Shown: one piece after another, positions 1 to 7,371 of the stretch
How positions within the stretch are numbered: position 1 is the first letter of the stretch
Layout: each line of letters opens with the position of its first letter
DNA from: a virus
IMG/VR virus record: IMGVR_UViG_3300043411_000035
Coordinates: 1 to 25,592 of that record
Reading direction: 5' to 3' (one strand)
DNA length: 25,592 nt
Position numbers and translations under genes: made by a program
Notes under the pieces: model-generated
The model's input: only the letters and a program-made list of their open reading frames with translations
What the model was told of the DNA's origin: nothing
Database searches by the model: none

Positions 1-1
1 G

Positions 2-31
2 TCGCGCATTACACCAGTCCCGCACGGTTGA
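2..31 (+). CDS. Possible 3' end of an upstream gene (partial)
   Basis: The frame starting at base 2 reads SRITPVPHG and then stops with TGA at 29-31, four bases before the next start codon. The tight spacing matches the packing of the rest of the window, so this is probably the tail of an upstream gene on the same strand. Nine residues are too few to assign a family, and chance cannot be excluded. Confidence 0.3.
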   Translation, partial: SRITPVPHG

Positions 32-35
32 CGCC

Positions 36-251
36 ATGACCGCCGAAGTCAACACCATTGCCGACGCGCTACCGAAGGAAATGGCCCGCGTGCGCGAAGT
101 GCTGGGCCACTACCGCGAGATCGGCCCTGCCGTCGCCATCGGCGCGCACTTCATCGAGCAGGACTTGCGCGCCGCCGACCAGGCCGTGATGAGTGGCGAC
201 GTGGTGGCCATGCTGCGCTCGCTGGAAACGCTGCGCGGGATCACGGGCTGA
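36..251 (+). CDS. Small phage protein of unknown function (71 aa)
   Basis: This is a short, probably helical and soluble protein with no signal peptide or membrane segment. It has an acidic and alanine-rich composition, with an N-terminal helix around residues 8-27 and a C-terminal helix around 50-67. I do not recognise a named family. The ATG is preceded by a weak ribosome-binding context. The stop codon lies three bases before the next gene, so it is probably cotranscribed with the winged-helix-like and nuclease genes that follow. Its place beside a YbcO-like nuclease and upstream of the terminase block suggests the end of the DNA-metabolism (middle) region, but no function can be read from the sequence. 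Confidence 0.7.
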   Translation: MTAEVNTIADALPKEMARVREVLGHYREIGPAVAIGAHFIEQDLRAADQAVMSGDVVAMLRSLETLRGITG

Positions 252-254
252 CCG

Positions 255-521
255 ATGAAGAGACTTCGCGTGCATCTGGACTCATTCAGCGGCGCCCTAT
301 CCGATCTGCCCAAGGGCCAGCGCACCCAGGAGAACGCCCTGCGCGTGCTGGCCGCCGACCCGCGCGTGAGCACGTTCGACCGCGGTCCGGCGTGGCTTGA
401 GCACCTGCTGTCCGAGTTGAAGGGCAACGGCCTGATCGTAGAAGAGTGGGGCGAGCCGTACCCGTGGCACCGCTACTCGCTGACTGAGGCCGGGCGCCGG
501 ATGCTGGAGGCCCACAAGTGA
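255..521 (+). CDS. Winged-helix-like small protein (88 aa), putative DNA-binding
   Basis: The middle of the protein (about residues 14-88) looks like a small winged-helix fold. There are helices around residues 22-35 and 48-59, then a short hairpin (GLIVEEW...HRYSLTE) and a terminal helix ending LTEAGRRMLEAHK. That ending is typical of the last wing and helix in many MarR- or PadR-type domains. This is a fold-level impression, not a family assignment. The protein could be a phage regulator or a replication accessory. It starts at ATG three bases after the upstream stop, and its own stop overlaps the GTG start of the nuclease gene, which suggests translational coupling. Confidence 0.65.
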   Translation: MKRLRVHLDSFSGALSDLPKGQRTQENALRVLAADPRVSTFDRGPAWLEHLLSELKGNGLIVEEWGEPYPWHRYSLTEAGRRMLEAHK

Positions 522-1015
522 AGCGCACCGGCTTCAAGCCCAAGGCCCCGCCGCCGCGGCCGGTGAAGACGCTGGAGACGTACACCCCGCGGCCTCGCGC
601 CGTCGCGGTGGCCGTGGCCGACACCCGGGCGCGGATGGTGGTGCCGGTGCCGAAGGAAAACGCACTGCAGCACCAGGGCTACATGGACCTCGTGCGCCGC
701 ATGCCCTGCGCGCACTGCGGGCGTCGCGGGCCTTCGCAGTTCTGCCACGCCGACGAGTCGAAGGGCATGAGCATCAAGTCCGACTGCCGCCTCGGCTGGC
801 CCGGCTGCGCCGACCGGCCGGGTGCCGTGGGCTGCCACACCATCGTCGGCAGCACCGGCTACTTCAAGCGCGAGCACCGCCGCCACCTTGAAGCCACCTA
901 CGGCGAGAAGAGCCGCCGCGCGATTTTCGAGTCCGGCAAGTGGCCGCCTGGGTTGCCGTACTGGCCCGCGGACGGCGCCATCCCTCTCCCCGCAAGCGAA
1001 CCGGAGACTGCATGA
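518..1015 (+). CDS. YbcO/DUF1364-like HNH-type nuclease (165 aa)
   Basis: Residues about 56-115 carry a Cys/His pattern like that of the YbcO (DUF1364) nucleases of lambdoid phages: CAHC at 64-67, then FCHAD with C76 and H77, KGMSIKSD with C90, C97, and GCHTIVG with C106 and H107. In that family the cysteines bind zinc and the histidine-rich segment forms a beta-beta-alpha metal nuclease site. Members are found among phage recombination genes. The first 45 residues are basic and proline-rich and probably disordered. The GTG start is chosen because GGAGG at 506-510 sits at good spacing, and it overlaps the upstream stop (GTGA). The exact substrate cannot be read from the sequence; a Holliday-junction or repair role is inferred only from relatives. 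Confidence 0.72.
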   Translation: MKRTGFKPKAPPPRPVKTLETYTPRPRAVAVAVADTRARMVVPVPKENALQHQGYMDLVRRMPCAHCGRRGPSQFCHADESKGMSIKSDCRLGWPGCADRPGAVGCHTIVGSTGYFKREHRRHLEATYGEKSRRAIFESGKWPPGLPYWPADGAIPLPASEPETA

Positions 1016-1230
1016 GCATCACCCACGTCAACCACAAAGGATGCGGCAGCTACGGCTGTCTCGTTCGCGCCTACGTGGCAAAGCGCCAGCCCGAGTTGTC
1101 CGTGTTCATCGCCTACGCCAAGCACGGCGGCAAGGAGAAGGCCACGGCGAAAGCCAAGTGGCACGAGGCCAGGCTGAAGGCGCAGGCCCGGCGTCTGCGC
1201 GCGCAGCATTGTCGCCAGACACCATTTTGA
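1012..1230 (+). CDS. Small basic phage protein (72 aa), unknown function
   Basis: The start ATG overlaps the nuclease stop codon (ATGA), so translation is probably coupled. The protein is strongly basic, with two close cysteines near the N terminus (GCGSYGC, about residues 9-15). A lysine- and arginine-rich helical C-terminal half spans about 36-68 (KEKATAKAKW...RLKAQARRLRAQ). The frame is open further upstream, but that part overlaps the nuclease and is rejected. The charge suggests nucleic-acid contact, which is inference only. It is the last gene before the intergenic sequence that carries a degenerate copy of the repeated 15-mer, and therefore probably the last gene of the upstream transcription unit. 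Confidence 0.6.
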   Translation: MSITHVNHKGCGSYGCLVRAYVAKRQPELSVFIAYAKHGGKEKATAKAKWHEARLKAQARRLRAQHCRQTPF

Positions 1231-1235
1231 GCGAC

Positions 1236-1250
1236 AATTCACAAACTCTT
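1236..1250 (+). promoter_or_regulatory. Degenerate copy of the 15-mer block-start motif
   Basis: AATTCACAAACTCTT matches the exact 15-mer found at 3727, 18971 and 22077 in 12 of 15 positions. It lies in a 34-base intergenic gap ahead of the terminase block. The differing positions are the first, sixth and twelfth. Position and similarity suggest a fourth member of the same signal set. A transcription role is inferred from position only; no convincing sigma-70 -10 box accompanies it. Confidence 0.45.
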
Positions 1251-1264
1251 TGCTAGGGATTGAT

Positions 1265-1723
1265 ATGGGCGAGAGACTTACGACGGACTGGTGGCGCGTC
1301 ATCACCGACTTGCAGCAGGCCGGCATCCCCATGCTGTCCATCGGCAAGGTCATGGGCGACGTGCAACTGACGAATCAGATGCTGGTGCACTACCGCGCCG
1401 GCACCGAGCCGCTGCACTGGAGGGGTGAGCTACTGCTCACGTACTGGTGCACGATGATGAAGAAGGCCCGAGAGGACCGCCCGATGCGTCCGCAGATCAA
1501 GGGCCGCTACCGCGCGATAGGCACCGGAGTGCGCCCGAGTCACGAAGCGCTGCAGCCCGGGTACGACGGCCCGCTGAAGCACATGGCGCAGGCCAAGATG
1601 GGTGAAGGCGCATTGAGTGCGCCGCCTGCAGAAACCGTGCCAGCACCCGAGGCGCCCGTGGTCGAGCGCAAGAAGCCAGGCCCGAAACCGGGGACGCGGC
1701 GCAAGGTCGCGGCGGTGGTGTGA
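1265..1723 (+). CDS. HTH-like phage protein with basic tail (152 aa)
   Basis: Residues about 8-60 look like a divergent helix-turn-helix domain: WWRVITDLQQAGIP, then a helix with IGKVMGD, then a recognition-helix-like segment, and the closing pattern GTEPLHWRGELLL. Many small phage Cro/XRE-like proteins end their domain with a similar G-x-EP-x(4)-G-x-x-LL pattern. The C terminus is alanine- and proline-rich and ends in a lysine/arginine tail (KKPGPKPGTRRK), probably a disordered nucleic-acid-binding extension. ATG at 1265 is preferred because AGGGA lies just upstream. It is the first gene of the terminase block, immediately after the candidate regulatory motif. It could be a late regulator or a packaging accessory; the sequence does not settle this. 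Confidence 0.65.
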   Translation: MGERLTTDWWRVITDLQQAGIPMLSIGKVMGDVQLTNQMLVHYRAGTEPLHWRGELLLTYWCTMMKKAREDRPMRPQIKGRYRAIGTGVRPSHEALQPGYDGPLKHMAQAKMGEGALSAPPAETVPAPEAPVVERKKPGPKPGTRRKVAAVV

Positions 1724-2298
1724 GTCAGGGGAAGGTCGTGAAGCTGACGGCCAAGCAAGAGGCGTTCGTCTCCGAGTACCTGATCGACCTGAACGCGACC
1801 CAAGCGGCAATTCGGGCCGGCTACAGTGCGCGGACGGCCGAGTGGCAGGGCCCCCAGTTGCTCCGGAAAACTCACGTTGCAGCCGAAATCGCTGCCGCCA
1901 AGGCCCAGCGCAGCGAGCGAACGAAGATCGATGCTGACTGGGTGCTGAACACTCTGGCGGCCGAGAAGACCGCCGACCTGGCCGACCTGTACGACGACAC
2001 CGGCAACCTCCTGCCCGTGAAGAAGTGGCCGATGGTCTTCCGCACCGGCCTGGTGGTTGGCATCGAGACATCGATGGAGCGAGATGGGACGGACGAGGAC
2101 GGGGCGCCGCAGTTCGTCTCCGTTCGCAAGGTCAAGTTGCAGGACCGCACCAAGACCACCGAGTTGATCGGCCGGCACGTCACGGTCGGCGCCTTCAAGG
2201 ACCGCATCGAGATCGAAGACGTGACCGACCGCGCGACGCAAATGCGCCAGCGCCGGGATGCCCGCCTTGCCAAAACTCAAGGTCGATCCGCTCGCTGA
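1720..2298 (+). CDS. Terminase small subunit
   Basis: The N terminus reads LTAKQEAFVSEYLIDLNATQAAIRAGYS from about residue 9. This is the classic helix-turn-helix opening of the Terminase_2 (PF03592) small-subunit family, which binds the packaging site on concatemeric DNA and delivers it to the large subunit. A helical oligomerisation region follows (about 45-100). A beta-rich C-terminal part (about 105-165) then ends in an ELIGRHV-type segment that is also common in the family. At 192 residues the length is ordinary. The GTG start overlaps the upstream stop (GTGA). The 3' end overlaps the large-subunit gene by 41 bases, as is usual for terminase pairs. Confidence 0.92.
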   Translation: MSQGKVVKLTAKQEAFVSEYLIDLNATQAAIRAGYSARTAEWQGPQLLRKTHVAAEIAAAKAQRSERTKIDADWVLNTLAAEKTADLADLYDDTGNLLPVKKWPMVFRTGLVVGIETSMERDGTDEDGAPQFVSVRKVKLQDRTKTTELIGRHVTVGAFKDRIEIEDVTDRATQMRQRRDARLAKTQGRSAR

Positions 2299-3727
2299 CC
2301 AGATGGAAGAGTACGCGGCGGACCCAGCCGGGTTTGTCCGTGATGCCTATGGGTGGGGAGATGGCGCCCTAGCCAAGCACTCAGGGCCGCGTGCCTGGCA
2401 GGAGGAACTGCTAGGCGTCATCGGCGCGCATCTGCAGGATGAGACCACGCGCTGCACACCGCTGCGCATAGCGGTTGCATCGGGCCACGGCATCGGCAAG
2501 TCGGCATTCATCTCGATGGTGCTTGATTGGGCGATGTCCACATGCCCCGAGACTCGCGCCGTGGTGACTGCCAACACTGACGCGCAGCTTCGCACGAAGA
2601 CCTGGCCCGAGGTGGCGAAGTGGGCCAAGCTTGGCATCAACGCGGACTGGTGGGCCATCCCTGCGACCGCGATGTACGAGGTTGACCATGAAAAGACATG
2701 GCGCGCGGATGCTTCGCCCTGGTCCGAGAACAACACCGAAGCCTTCGCTGGCCTGCACAACGAGGGCAAGCGCATTGTCCTGATCTTCGATGAGGCATCC
2801 AACATCGCGGACAAGGTGTGGGAGGTCGCGGAGGGCGCGCTGACAGACGAGGATACGGAAATCATCTGGCTGGCCTTCGGCAACCCGACGCGCAACACCG
2901 GCCGGTTCCGCGAGTGCTTTGGCAAGTACCGTAGCCTGTGGAAGACGCGCCAGATCGACAGCCGCACGGTGGAGGGCACCAACAAGGCGTACCTTGACGA
3001 GCTGGTGCAGACCTACGGCGAAGAGTCGGACATTGTGAAAGTCCGCGTGCGCGGGCAGTTCCCGTCGCAGAGCGTGTCGCAGTTCATCGCATCAGACCGC
3101 GTGGAGGCTGCGCAGAACCGCGTGCTAGGCGTGGTTGATGAGGGGGCGCCGCTGATCTTCGGCGTGGACGTGGCCCGCTTTGGCGACGACAAGAACGTCA
3201 TCCGTGGACGCAAGGGGCGCAACGGCAAGCCGTTCAAGGCCATCAAGTGGAGTGGCATGGACACGGTGAAGTCGGCAGAGAAGATCGCCGACGCCATTCA
3301 GCGCATGGACCCGGATCAGGTATTCATCGACGGTGGCGGCATCGGTGGCGCCGTGGTCGACATCCTGAAGTCCTGGGGCTACAAGGTGACGGAGATCAAC
3401 TTCGGCAGCGCAGCCAAGGATGAGCGCCGGTACGCCAACAAGCGCGCTGAAATGTGGGACGACGCCAAGGACTGGCTTGGCACGGGCTGCATTGACGAGG
3501 ATGTCGAGTTCCGCGATGACCTGATCGGCCCTGAGTACATGCTGGACAAGAACGGGCGCATCATCCTGGAGAAGAAGGAAGACATGAAGGCGCGCGGGCT
3601 GGCGTCGCCTGACGATGCCGACGCCTTCGTGCTGACGTTCGCGCAGCCAGTGCAGCGCAAGGACATGAAGACCAGCCGCGGGGTCAGGCCCAATGCCGCG
3701 GTGGTGAATTACAGGGTGCTGGGCTAG
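2258..3727 (+). CDS. Terminase large subunit (ATPase and nuclease)
   Basis: This is the DNA-packaging motor and headful or site-specific nuclease. The ATPase domain shows a Walker A loop SGHGIGKS at 75-82, a Walker B strand IVLIFDE at 173-179 with D178 and catalytic E179, and a coupling-motif-like GNPTRNTG at 208-215. The C-terminal RNase H-like nuclease domain shows its acidic triad positions: D304 in FGVDVARFGDD, D358 in VFIDGGG, and D452/D453/D455 in SPDDADAF. Length (489) is typical. The ATG at 2258 lies inside the small-subunit gene; a second ATG at 2303 is possible, but the longer form fits the family better. The exact 15-mer motif begins at the last base of its stop codon. Confidence 0.96.
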   Translation: MPALPKLKVDPLADQMEEYAADPAGFVRDAYGWGDGALAKHSGPRAWQEELLGVIGAHLQDETTRCTPLRIAVASGHGIGKSAFISMVLDWAMSTCPETRAVVTANTDAQLRTKTWPEVAKWAKLGINADWWAIPATAMYEVDHEKTWRADASPWSENNTEAFAGLHNEGKRIVLIFDEASNIADKVWEVAEGALTDEDTEIIWLAFGNPTRNTGRFRECFGKYRSLWKTRQIDSRTVEGTNKAYLDELVQTYGEESDIVKVRVRGQFPSQSVSQFIASDRVEAAQNRVLGVVDEGAPLIFGVDVARFGDDKNVIRGRKGRNGKPFKAIKWSGMDTVKSAEKIADAIQRMDPDQVFIDGGGIGGAVVDILKSWGYKVTEINFGSAAKDERRYANKRAEMWDDAKDWLGTGCIDEDVEFRDDLIGPEYMLDKNGRIILEKKEDMKARGLASPDDADAFVLTFAQPVQRKDMKTSRGVRPNAAVVNYRVLG

Positions 3728-3741
3728 ATTCCCAAACCCTT
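3727..3741 (+). promoter_or_regulatory. Exact copy 1 of GATTCCCAAACCCTT
   Basis: The exact 15-mer starts on the last base of the large-terminase stop codon and lies in the 64-base gap before the tail connector gene. The same 15 bases recur at 18971 and 22077, each time at a gene end and ahead of a new structural block. This copy lacks the TTAGCGCGC hairpin loop found downstream of the other two. Candidate roles are a phage-specific promoter, an activator-binding site or an RNA-processing signal. All are inferences from position and repetition. Confidence 0.65.
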
Positions 3742-3791
3742 GCCACGCTCCACCGTGACCATGCCAGCCGTACTCACCCCCGGCGCCCGGC

Positions 3792-4385
3792 ATGGCATCG
3801 ACAATCGACATCTGCAACCAGGCGCTGGTCAAACTCGGATCAAGCCGCATCGCCAGTCTGACAGACGACAGCAAACAGGCGGCGGCACTCAGCACGATCT
3901 ACGAGACCAAGCTGCGCGCCGAGTTGGCCGCGTACCCGTGGACGTTCGCGATGGACCGGGTTGCGCTGCCTGCAGCGGCTGCGTCGCCATCGTTCGGGTG
4001 GCTGTACCAGTACCCGCTGCCGACCGATTTCCTGCGCATGGTCGAGGTTGGAGAGTATTTCGTGCTGTACCAGCCGGACATCACGATGTTCGCGCTGGAG
4101 GGCAGGAACATCCTCACAGACGAGGGGAGCCCGCTGCGAATCCGCTACATCAAGTACGTGGCGAACACGGGCCTGTACCCGGCGCTGTTCGTGGAAGCGC
4201 TGGCCTGCCGACTGGCCGCTGAACTGGCCGAAGACCTGACGCAGAGTCTGAGCAAGCGTGAGGCGATGGAGGGGGCTTACGAGCGCGCCATCCGCATCGC
4301 CAAGAGGTCCAACGCTATCCAGCTACCGCCGCAGCCCACGCCCGAGGATACGTGGCTGCTGGCGCGTCGCGGCGCGCGGGGCTGA
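3792..4385 (+). CDS. Tail tubular protein A-like head-tail connector (T7 gp11-like)
   Basis: The opening STIDICNQALVKLGSSRI followed by a PWTFAMDRVAL segment (about residues 48-58) and WLYQYPLPTDFLRM (about 70-83) is characteristic of the T7 gp11-like tail tubular protein A/adaptor family of podoviruses. These proteins form a dodecameric ring between portal and nozzle. The later IRYIKYV...LFVEALACRLAAELAEDLTQS stretch is the helical part that docks on the portal. Length (197) matches T7 gp11. The start ATG at 3792 has no clear Shine-Dalgarno sequence, which is unusual beside its neighbours. It is the first gene of the tail block and is followed directly by the nozzle gene. Confidence 0.88.
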   Translation: MASTIDICNQALVKLGSSRIASLTDDSKQAAALSTIYETKLRAELAAYPWTFAMDRVALPAAAASPSFGWLYQYPLPTDFLRMVEVGEYFVLYQPDITMFALEGRNILTDEGSPLRIRYIKYVANTGLYPALFVEALACRLAAELAEDLTQSLSKREAMEGAYERAIRIAKRSNAIQLPPQPTPEDTWLLARRGARG

Positions 4386-4388
4386 GCG

Positions 4389-6734
4389 ATGGGGAAAAGC
4401 ACCGGGATTCAGGCCAGCTTCAACGGCGGCGAGCTGTCGCCCCTGATCGCTGGCCGTGTGGACGTTGCCAAGTACGGCAACGGCTGCGAGCGCATGGAGA
4501 ACTTCCTTCCCACGGTGCAGGGGCCGGCGATCTCTCGGCCCGGCTTCGTCTACGGTGGTGAGGTCAAGGACTCTGCGGATAGGACGTGGCTGGTGCGCTT
4601 CGAGTTCAGCGTCACCGAGAGCTACATGCTGGAGTTCGGCGATGGCTACATCCGGTTCTGGGGCAACCGCGCGCAGGTTGTGACCGGGACGGTTGCGGCC
4701 TACAACAACGCCACGGCCTACGTGGTGGGCGACATGGCATCCAGCGGTGGCGTGAGCTACTACTGCAAGGCTGCGACGACGGGCAACGCGCCGCCGAATG
4801 CGACCTACTGGTATCCGCTGACTGGCGACATCTACGAGATTCCCTCGCCCTACGCGGTGGCCGACCTGACCAATGCAGACGGCACCTTTGCCCTGCGGTA
4901 CGCGCAAACCGGAGACGTGGTGCGGCTGGTGCATTCGAGTTACCCGCCCTACAAACTGTCGCGGTTCGCGGCCACGCGCTGGACGATGGTGGCGGCAGAG
5001 TTCAATCCTCCACCGTTCGAGTCGCTGAACACCGAATCTGCAACGGTCTACTCCAATGCAGCGACGGGCACCGTGACGCTGACGGCAAGCGGTGCGCTGC
5101 TGACCGCTGATCGGGTCGGGCAGTACATCTACATCGCAGAGCAGGACGTGCGCGACACGCCGCCATGGGAGACTGCGAAGGCGCAGAGCGCTGGTGATCG
5201 GGTGCGCAGCGACGGCAAGAACTACGTCGCACTCAACAGCGCCACGACGGGCAGCGTCAAGCCCACGCACAGCGAGGGCGCAGTGCTCGATGGCGTTGGC
5301 GGTGTGTCCTGGCAGTATGAAGACGCGGGCTATGGGTGGGCGCTCATCACGGCGGCGACGGGCTTGACTGCCACGGCGACGGTGGTGAGCGCGATTCCCA
5401 ACGGCGCGGTCGGGTCTGGCAATGCGACCACGCGCTGGGCGTTCCAGGCTTGGAATGACTCGCACGGCTACCCGAACACGGTGGCGTTCTTCCGCGAGCG
5501 CTGCGTCTACGGGCGGGACAGTTCCTTGTGGTTCAGCGTGGCGGCTGACTTCGACAACTTCGCCATGGAGGAGTTCGGCCAAGTGGTTGCGGATTCGGCC
5601 TTCGAGCGCACCTTCGCCAGCGACCGGATCAACAACATCCGGTGGCTGTCGCCTGGGTCTGTGCTGCTGGCCGGGACCGCGGGGGACGAGTGGGCGGTGA
5701 GCGAGAACGTCAACGGGGATGCGTTCGGACCCACGAACTGCCAGACGCGGCAGCAGAGCACCTACGGCTCGAACTACGTGGCTCCGGTGCGTGTTGCCGA
5801 CGTGACGGTATTCGCGCAGAAGGCCGGGCGCAAGGTGCGCGCGATGGCGTTCAAACTGGAGGAGGACGGCTACAAGTCGGACGACGCCACTGTCTACGCT
5901 TCGCACATCACGCGGCCGGGTGTCATCGACATGGCCTATCAGCAGGAGCCGCAGACCGTGGTGTGGTGCGCCCTAGCCGATGGTGCACTGGCCGGGATGA
6001 CGTTCAACCGCGAGCAGGACGTGGTTGCGTGGCACCGTCACCCGCTGAGCGACGGCATCGTGGAGTGCGTCGAGTCGATTCCGTCACCCGATGGTGCGCA
6101 GGATGACCTGTGGGCCATCGTGCGGTACACCATCGACGGCGTGACGCGGCGTTACGTGGCCTACCTGGCCGACATCGACGACGACGGGGACAACACGGCG
6201 CAAGCTGACTGGACCTTCGCGGACATGTGCTCGACCTACTCGGGCGCGGCGACGGACACCATCACGGGCCTGGACTACCTCGAAGGCAAAGAGGTGTGGG
6301 TGCTGGTGAACGGCGCCTATCACCCGAACTGCACGGTGACGGGCGGGCAGATCACATTGCAGTACGCCACCACGGCAGGCCAGAAGGTCAAGGTGGGCCT
6401 GCCGAATCCGGGCTACCTGGAGACCATGCAGTTGAACCTGGGGGGCGACGATGGCACGGCCCAAGGGAAGATCAAGCGCGTGCATCAAGTGGTGGTGCGC
6501 GTGCAAAACACCCTGCGAGCCCTGGCTGGCCCGTCCGATGGCGCGGTCAAACGACTGCAGGGGCGGCAACCTAGCGTGCCTATGGGGAGTCCACCTCCGG
6601 CTTTCACCGGAGACATCCCAATCGACTGGCCCGGAGACTACGACCGAAAGCAAACGGTTCTTGTGACGCGGGACTCGGCCATGCCGGTGACTGTCATTGC
6701 CGTGATCCCGTCAGTGCAGACAAACACGCGATGA
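4389..6734 (+). CDS. Tail nozzle / tail tubular protein B-like protein with two CBM5/12-like inserts
   Basis: The N terminus (IQASFNGGELSPLIAGRVDVAKYGNGC..MENFLPTVQGPAISRPG, about residues 7-52) is diagnostic of the T7 gp12-like nozzle family, which forms the hexameric distal tail tube. Length (781) is close to T7 gp12. Two inserted segments look like carbohydrate-binding modules of the CBM5/12 type. One is about 102-144 (aYnnaTAYVVGDMASSGGVSYYCKA...W) and the other about 258-312 (W..AKAQSAGDRVRSDGKNYVALN...W). Such modules recur in podovirus tail proteins and may touch surface glycans, which is inference. It lies four bases after the connector gene and overlaps the next small gene (ATGATGA). 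Confidence 0.88.
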   Translation: MGKSTGIQASFNGGELSPLIAGRVDVAKYGNGCERMENFLPTVQGPAISRPGFVYGGEVKDSADRTWLVRFEFSVTESYMLEFGDGYIRFWGNRAQVVTGTVAAYNNATAYVVGDMASSGGVSYYCKAATTGNAPPNATYWYPLTGDIYEIPSPYAVADLTNADGTFALRYAQTGDVVRLVHSSYPPYKLSRFAATRWTMVAAEFNPPPFESLNTESATVYSNAATGTVTLTASGALLTADRVGQYIYIAEQDVRDTPPWETAKAQSAGDRVRSDGKNYVALNSATTGSVKPTHSEGAVLDGVGGVSWQYEDAGYGWALITAATGLTATATVVSAIPNGAVGSGNATTRWAFQAWNDSHGYPNTVAFFRERCVYGRDSSLWFSVAADFDNFAMEEFGQVVADSAFERTFASDRINNIRWLSPGSVLLAGTAGDEWAVSENVNGDAFGPTNCQTRQQSTYGSNYVAPVRVADVTVFAQKAGRKVRAMAFKLEEDGYKSDDATVYASHITRPGVIDMAYQQEPQTVVWCALADGALAGMTFNREQDVVAWHRHPLSDGIVECVESIPSPDGAQDDLWAIVRYTIDGVTRRYVAYLADIDDDGDNTAQADWTFADMCSTYSGAATDTITGLDYLEGKEVWVLVNGAYHPNCTVTGGQITLQYATTAGQKVKVGLPNPGYLETMQLNLGGDDGTAQGKIKRVHQVVVRVQNTLRALAGPSDGAVKRLQGRQPSVPMGSPPPAFTGDIPIDWPGDYDRKQTVLVTRDSAMPVTVIAVIPSVQTNTR

Positions 6735-6949
6735 TGAAGCTCAAGCTCGGGGACGATGATGATGCGCCGACGCTGGGCGGGTTCAACCGCGCGCTGCGGA
6801 TCGAGCGCAACCGCACGGTGCGCCGTGGTGGCGTGCTCTATGCGCGGCCTCGGGCTACGGCGGCGCCTGGACGGGCGGACGACGGCCAGGAGCGTCCGAT
6901 TCCTGCGGCGCTGCGCACCAAGAGCTGGCAGAACTGGGTCGAGCCATGA
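6731..6949 (+). CDS. Small phage protein between nozzle and gp13-like genes (72 aa)
   Basis: The start overlaps the nozzle stop codon; either of two adjacent ATGs (6731 or 6734) could be used. The protein has an acidic N terminus (GDDDDAPTLGGFNRALRI), then a basic, arginine-rich and probably disordered middle. It ends with ALRTKSWQNWVEP. I do not recognise a named family. Its position between the nozzle and the gp13-like gene, with overlaps on both sides, points to cotranslation with virion proteins and a possible minor virion or assembly role. No cysteines, signal peptide or membrane segment are seen. Confidence 0.65.
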   Translation: MMKLKLGDDDDAPTLGGFNRALRIERNRTVRRGGVLYARPRATAAPGRADDGQERPIPAALRTKSWQNWVEP

Positions 6950-7371
6950 TCCAGATCGTGCCGTTCGAGCCTGAGCACGCGGACGCGATGGACGTGCAGA
7001 TCGCGCAGCGCATGACGCCCGAGGAGAGGCAGCAGGCGATGGGCGAGTCGTTCGGCGACGCCTGGACGGCGATGGCCGATGGCGAGCCGGTGGCGTGCGC
7101 AGGGCTTGTGCCGGTGTGGTTCGGCCGGGCCTACGCGTGGGCGCTGCTGAGCGAGCGCGCCGGGGCGCACATGGTCGCCATCACCAGGGCGGTGCGGCGA
7201 GCGCTGGACATGGGCGAGTTCCGCCGTGTCGAGATGGCGGTGCGCGCCGGGTTCGCCGAGGGCGAGCGCTGGGCCGAGATGCTGGGCTTCGTGCGCGAGA
7301 CGCCGCAGCCGATGCGCGGCTATCTGCCGAACGGGCAAGACGCATACCTCTACGCAAAAGTGAGAATCTGA
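6946..7371 (+). CDS. Internal virion protein A-like / GNAT-like protein (T7 gp13-like, DUF2833 type)
   Basis: The 141-residue protein has the length and order of the T7 gp13-like family (DUF2833), whose fold resembles GNAT acetyltransferases. Visible features are the opening IQIVPFEPEHADAMDVQIAQR, a strand with GEPVACAGLVPVW (about 46-58), a long helix with AITRAVRRALDMG (about 78-90), and an EGERWAEMLGFVRET segment (about 105-119) like the last GNAT beta-alpha unit. T7 gp13 is needed for internal core assembly. Whether this copy has acetyltransferase activity is unknown, since a clear acetyl-CoA pyrophosphate loop is not evident. It overlaps both neighbours by a few bases. Confidence 0.78.
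   Translation: MIQIVPFEPEHADAMDVQIAQRMTPEERQQAMGESFGDAWTAMADGEPVACAGLVPVWFGRAYAWALLSERAGAHMVAITRAVRRALDMGEFRRVEMAVRAGFAEGERWAEMLGFVRETPQPMRGYLPNGQDAYLYAKVRI

Noticed and set aside
1227-1255. Possible sigma-70 promoter (TTGAGC, 17-base spacer, TTGCTA) before the HTH-like gene
   Set aside because: Only the -35 half resembles consensus; the -10 candidate is poor, and no equivalent is found beside the three exact 15-mer copies.
1711-1722. AT-hook in the basic tail of the HTH-like protein (KKPGPKPGTRRK, encoded just upstream of and around this site)
   Set aside because: The central GRP core of an AT-hook is missing; a general basic disordered tail describes it better.
3744-3757. CACG/CGTG hairpin after the first 15-mer copy as a third member of the loop-conserved hairpin set
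   Set aside because: The stem is only four base pairs and the loop CTCCAC bears no relation to TAGCGCG, so it is most likely chance in GC-rich sequence.
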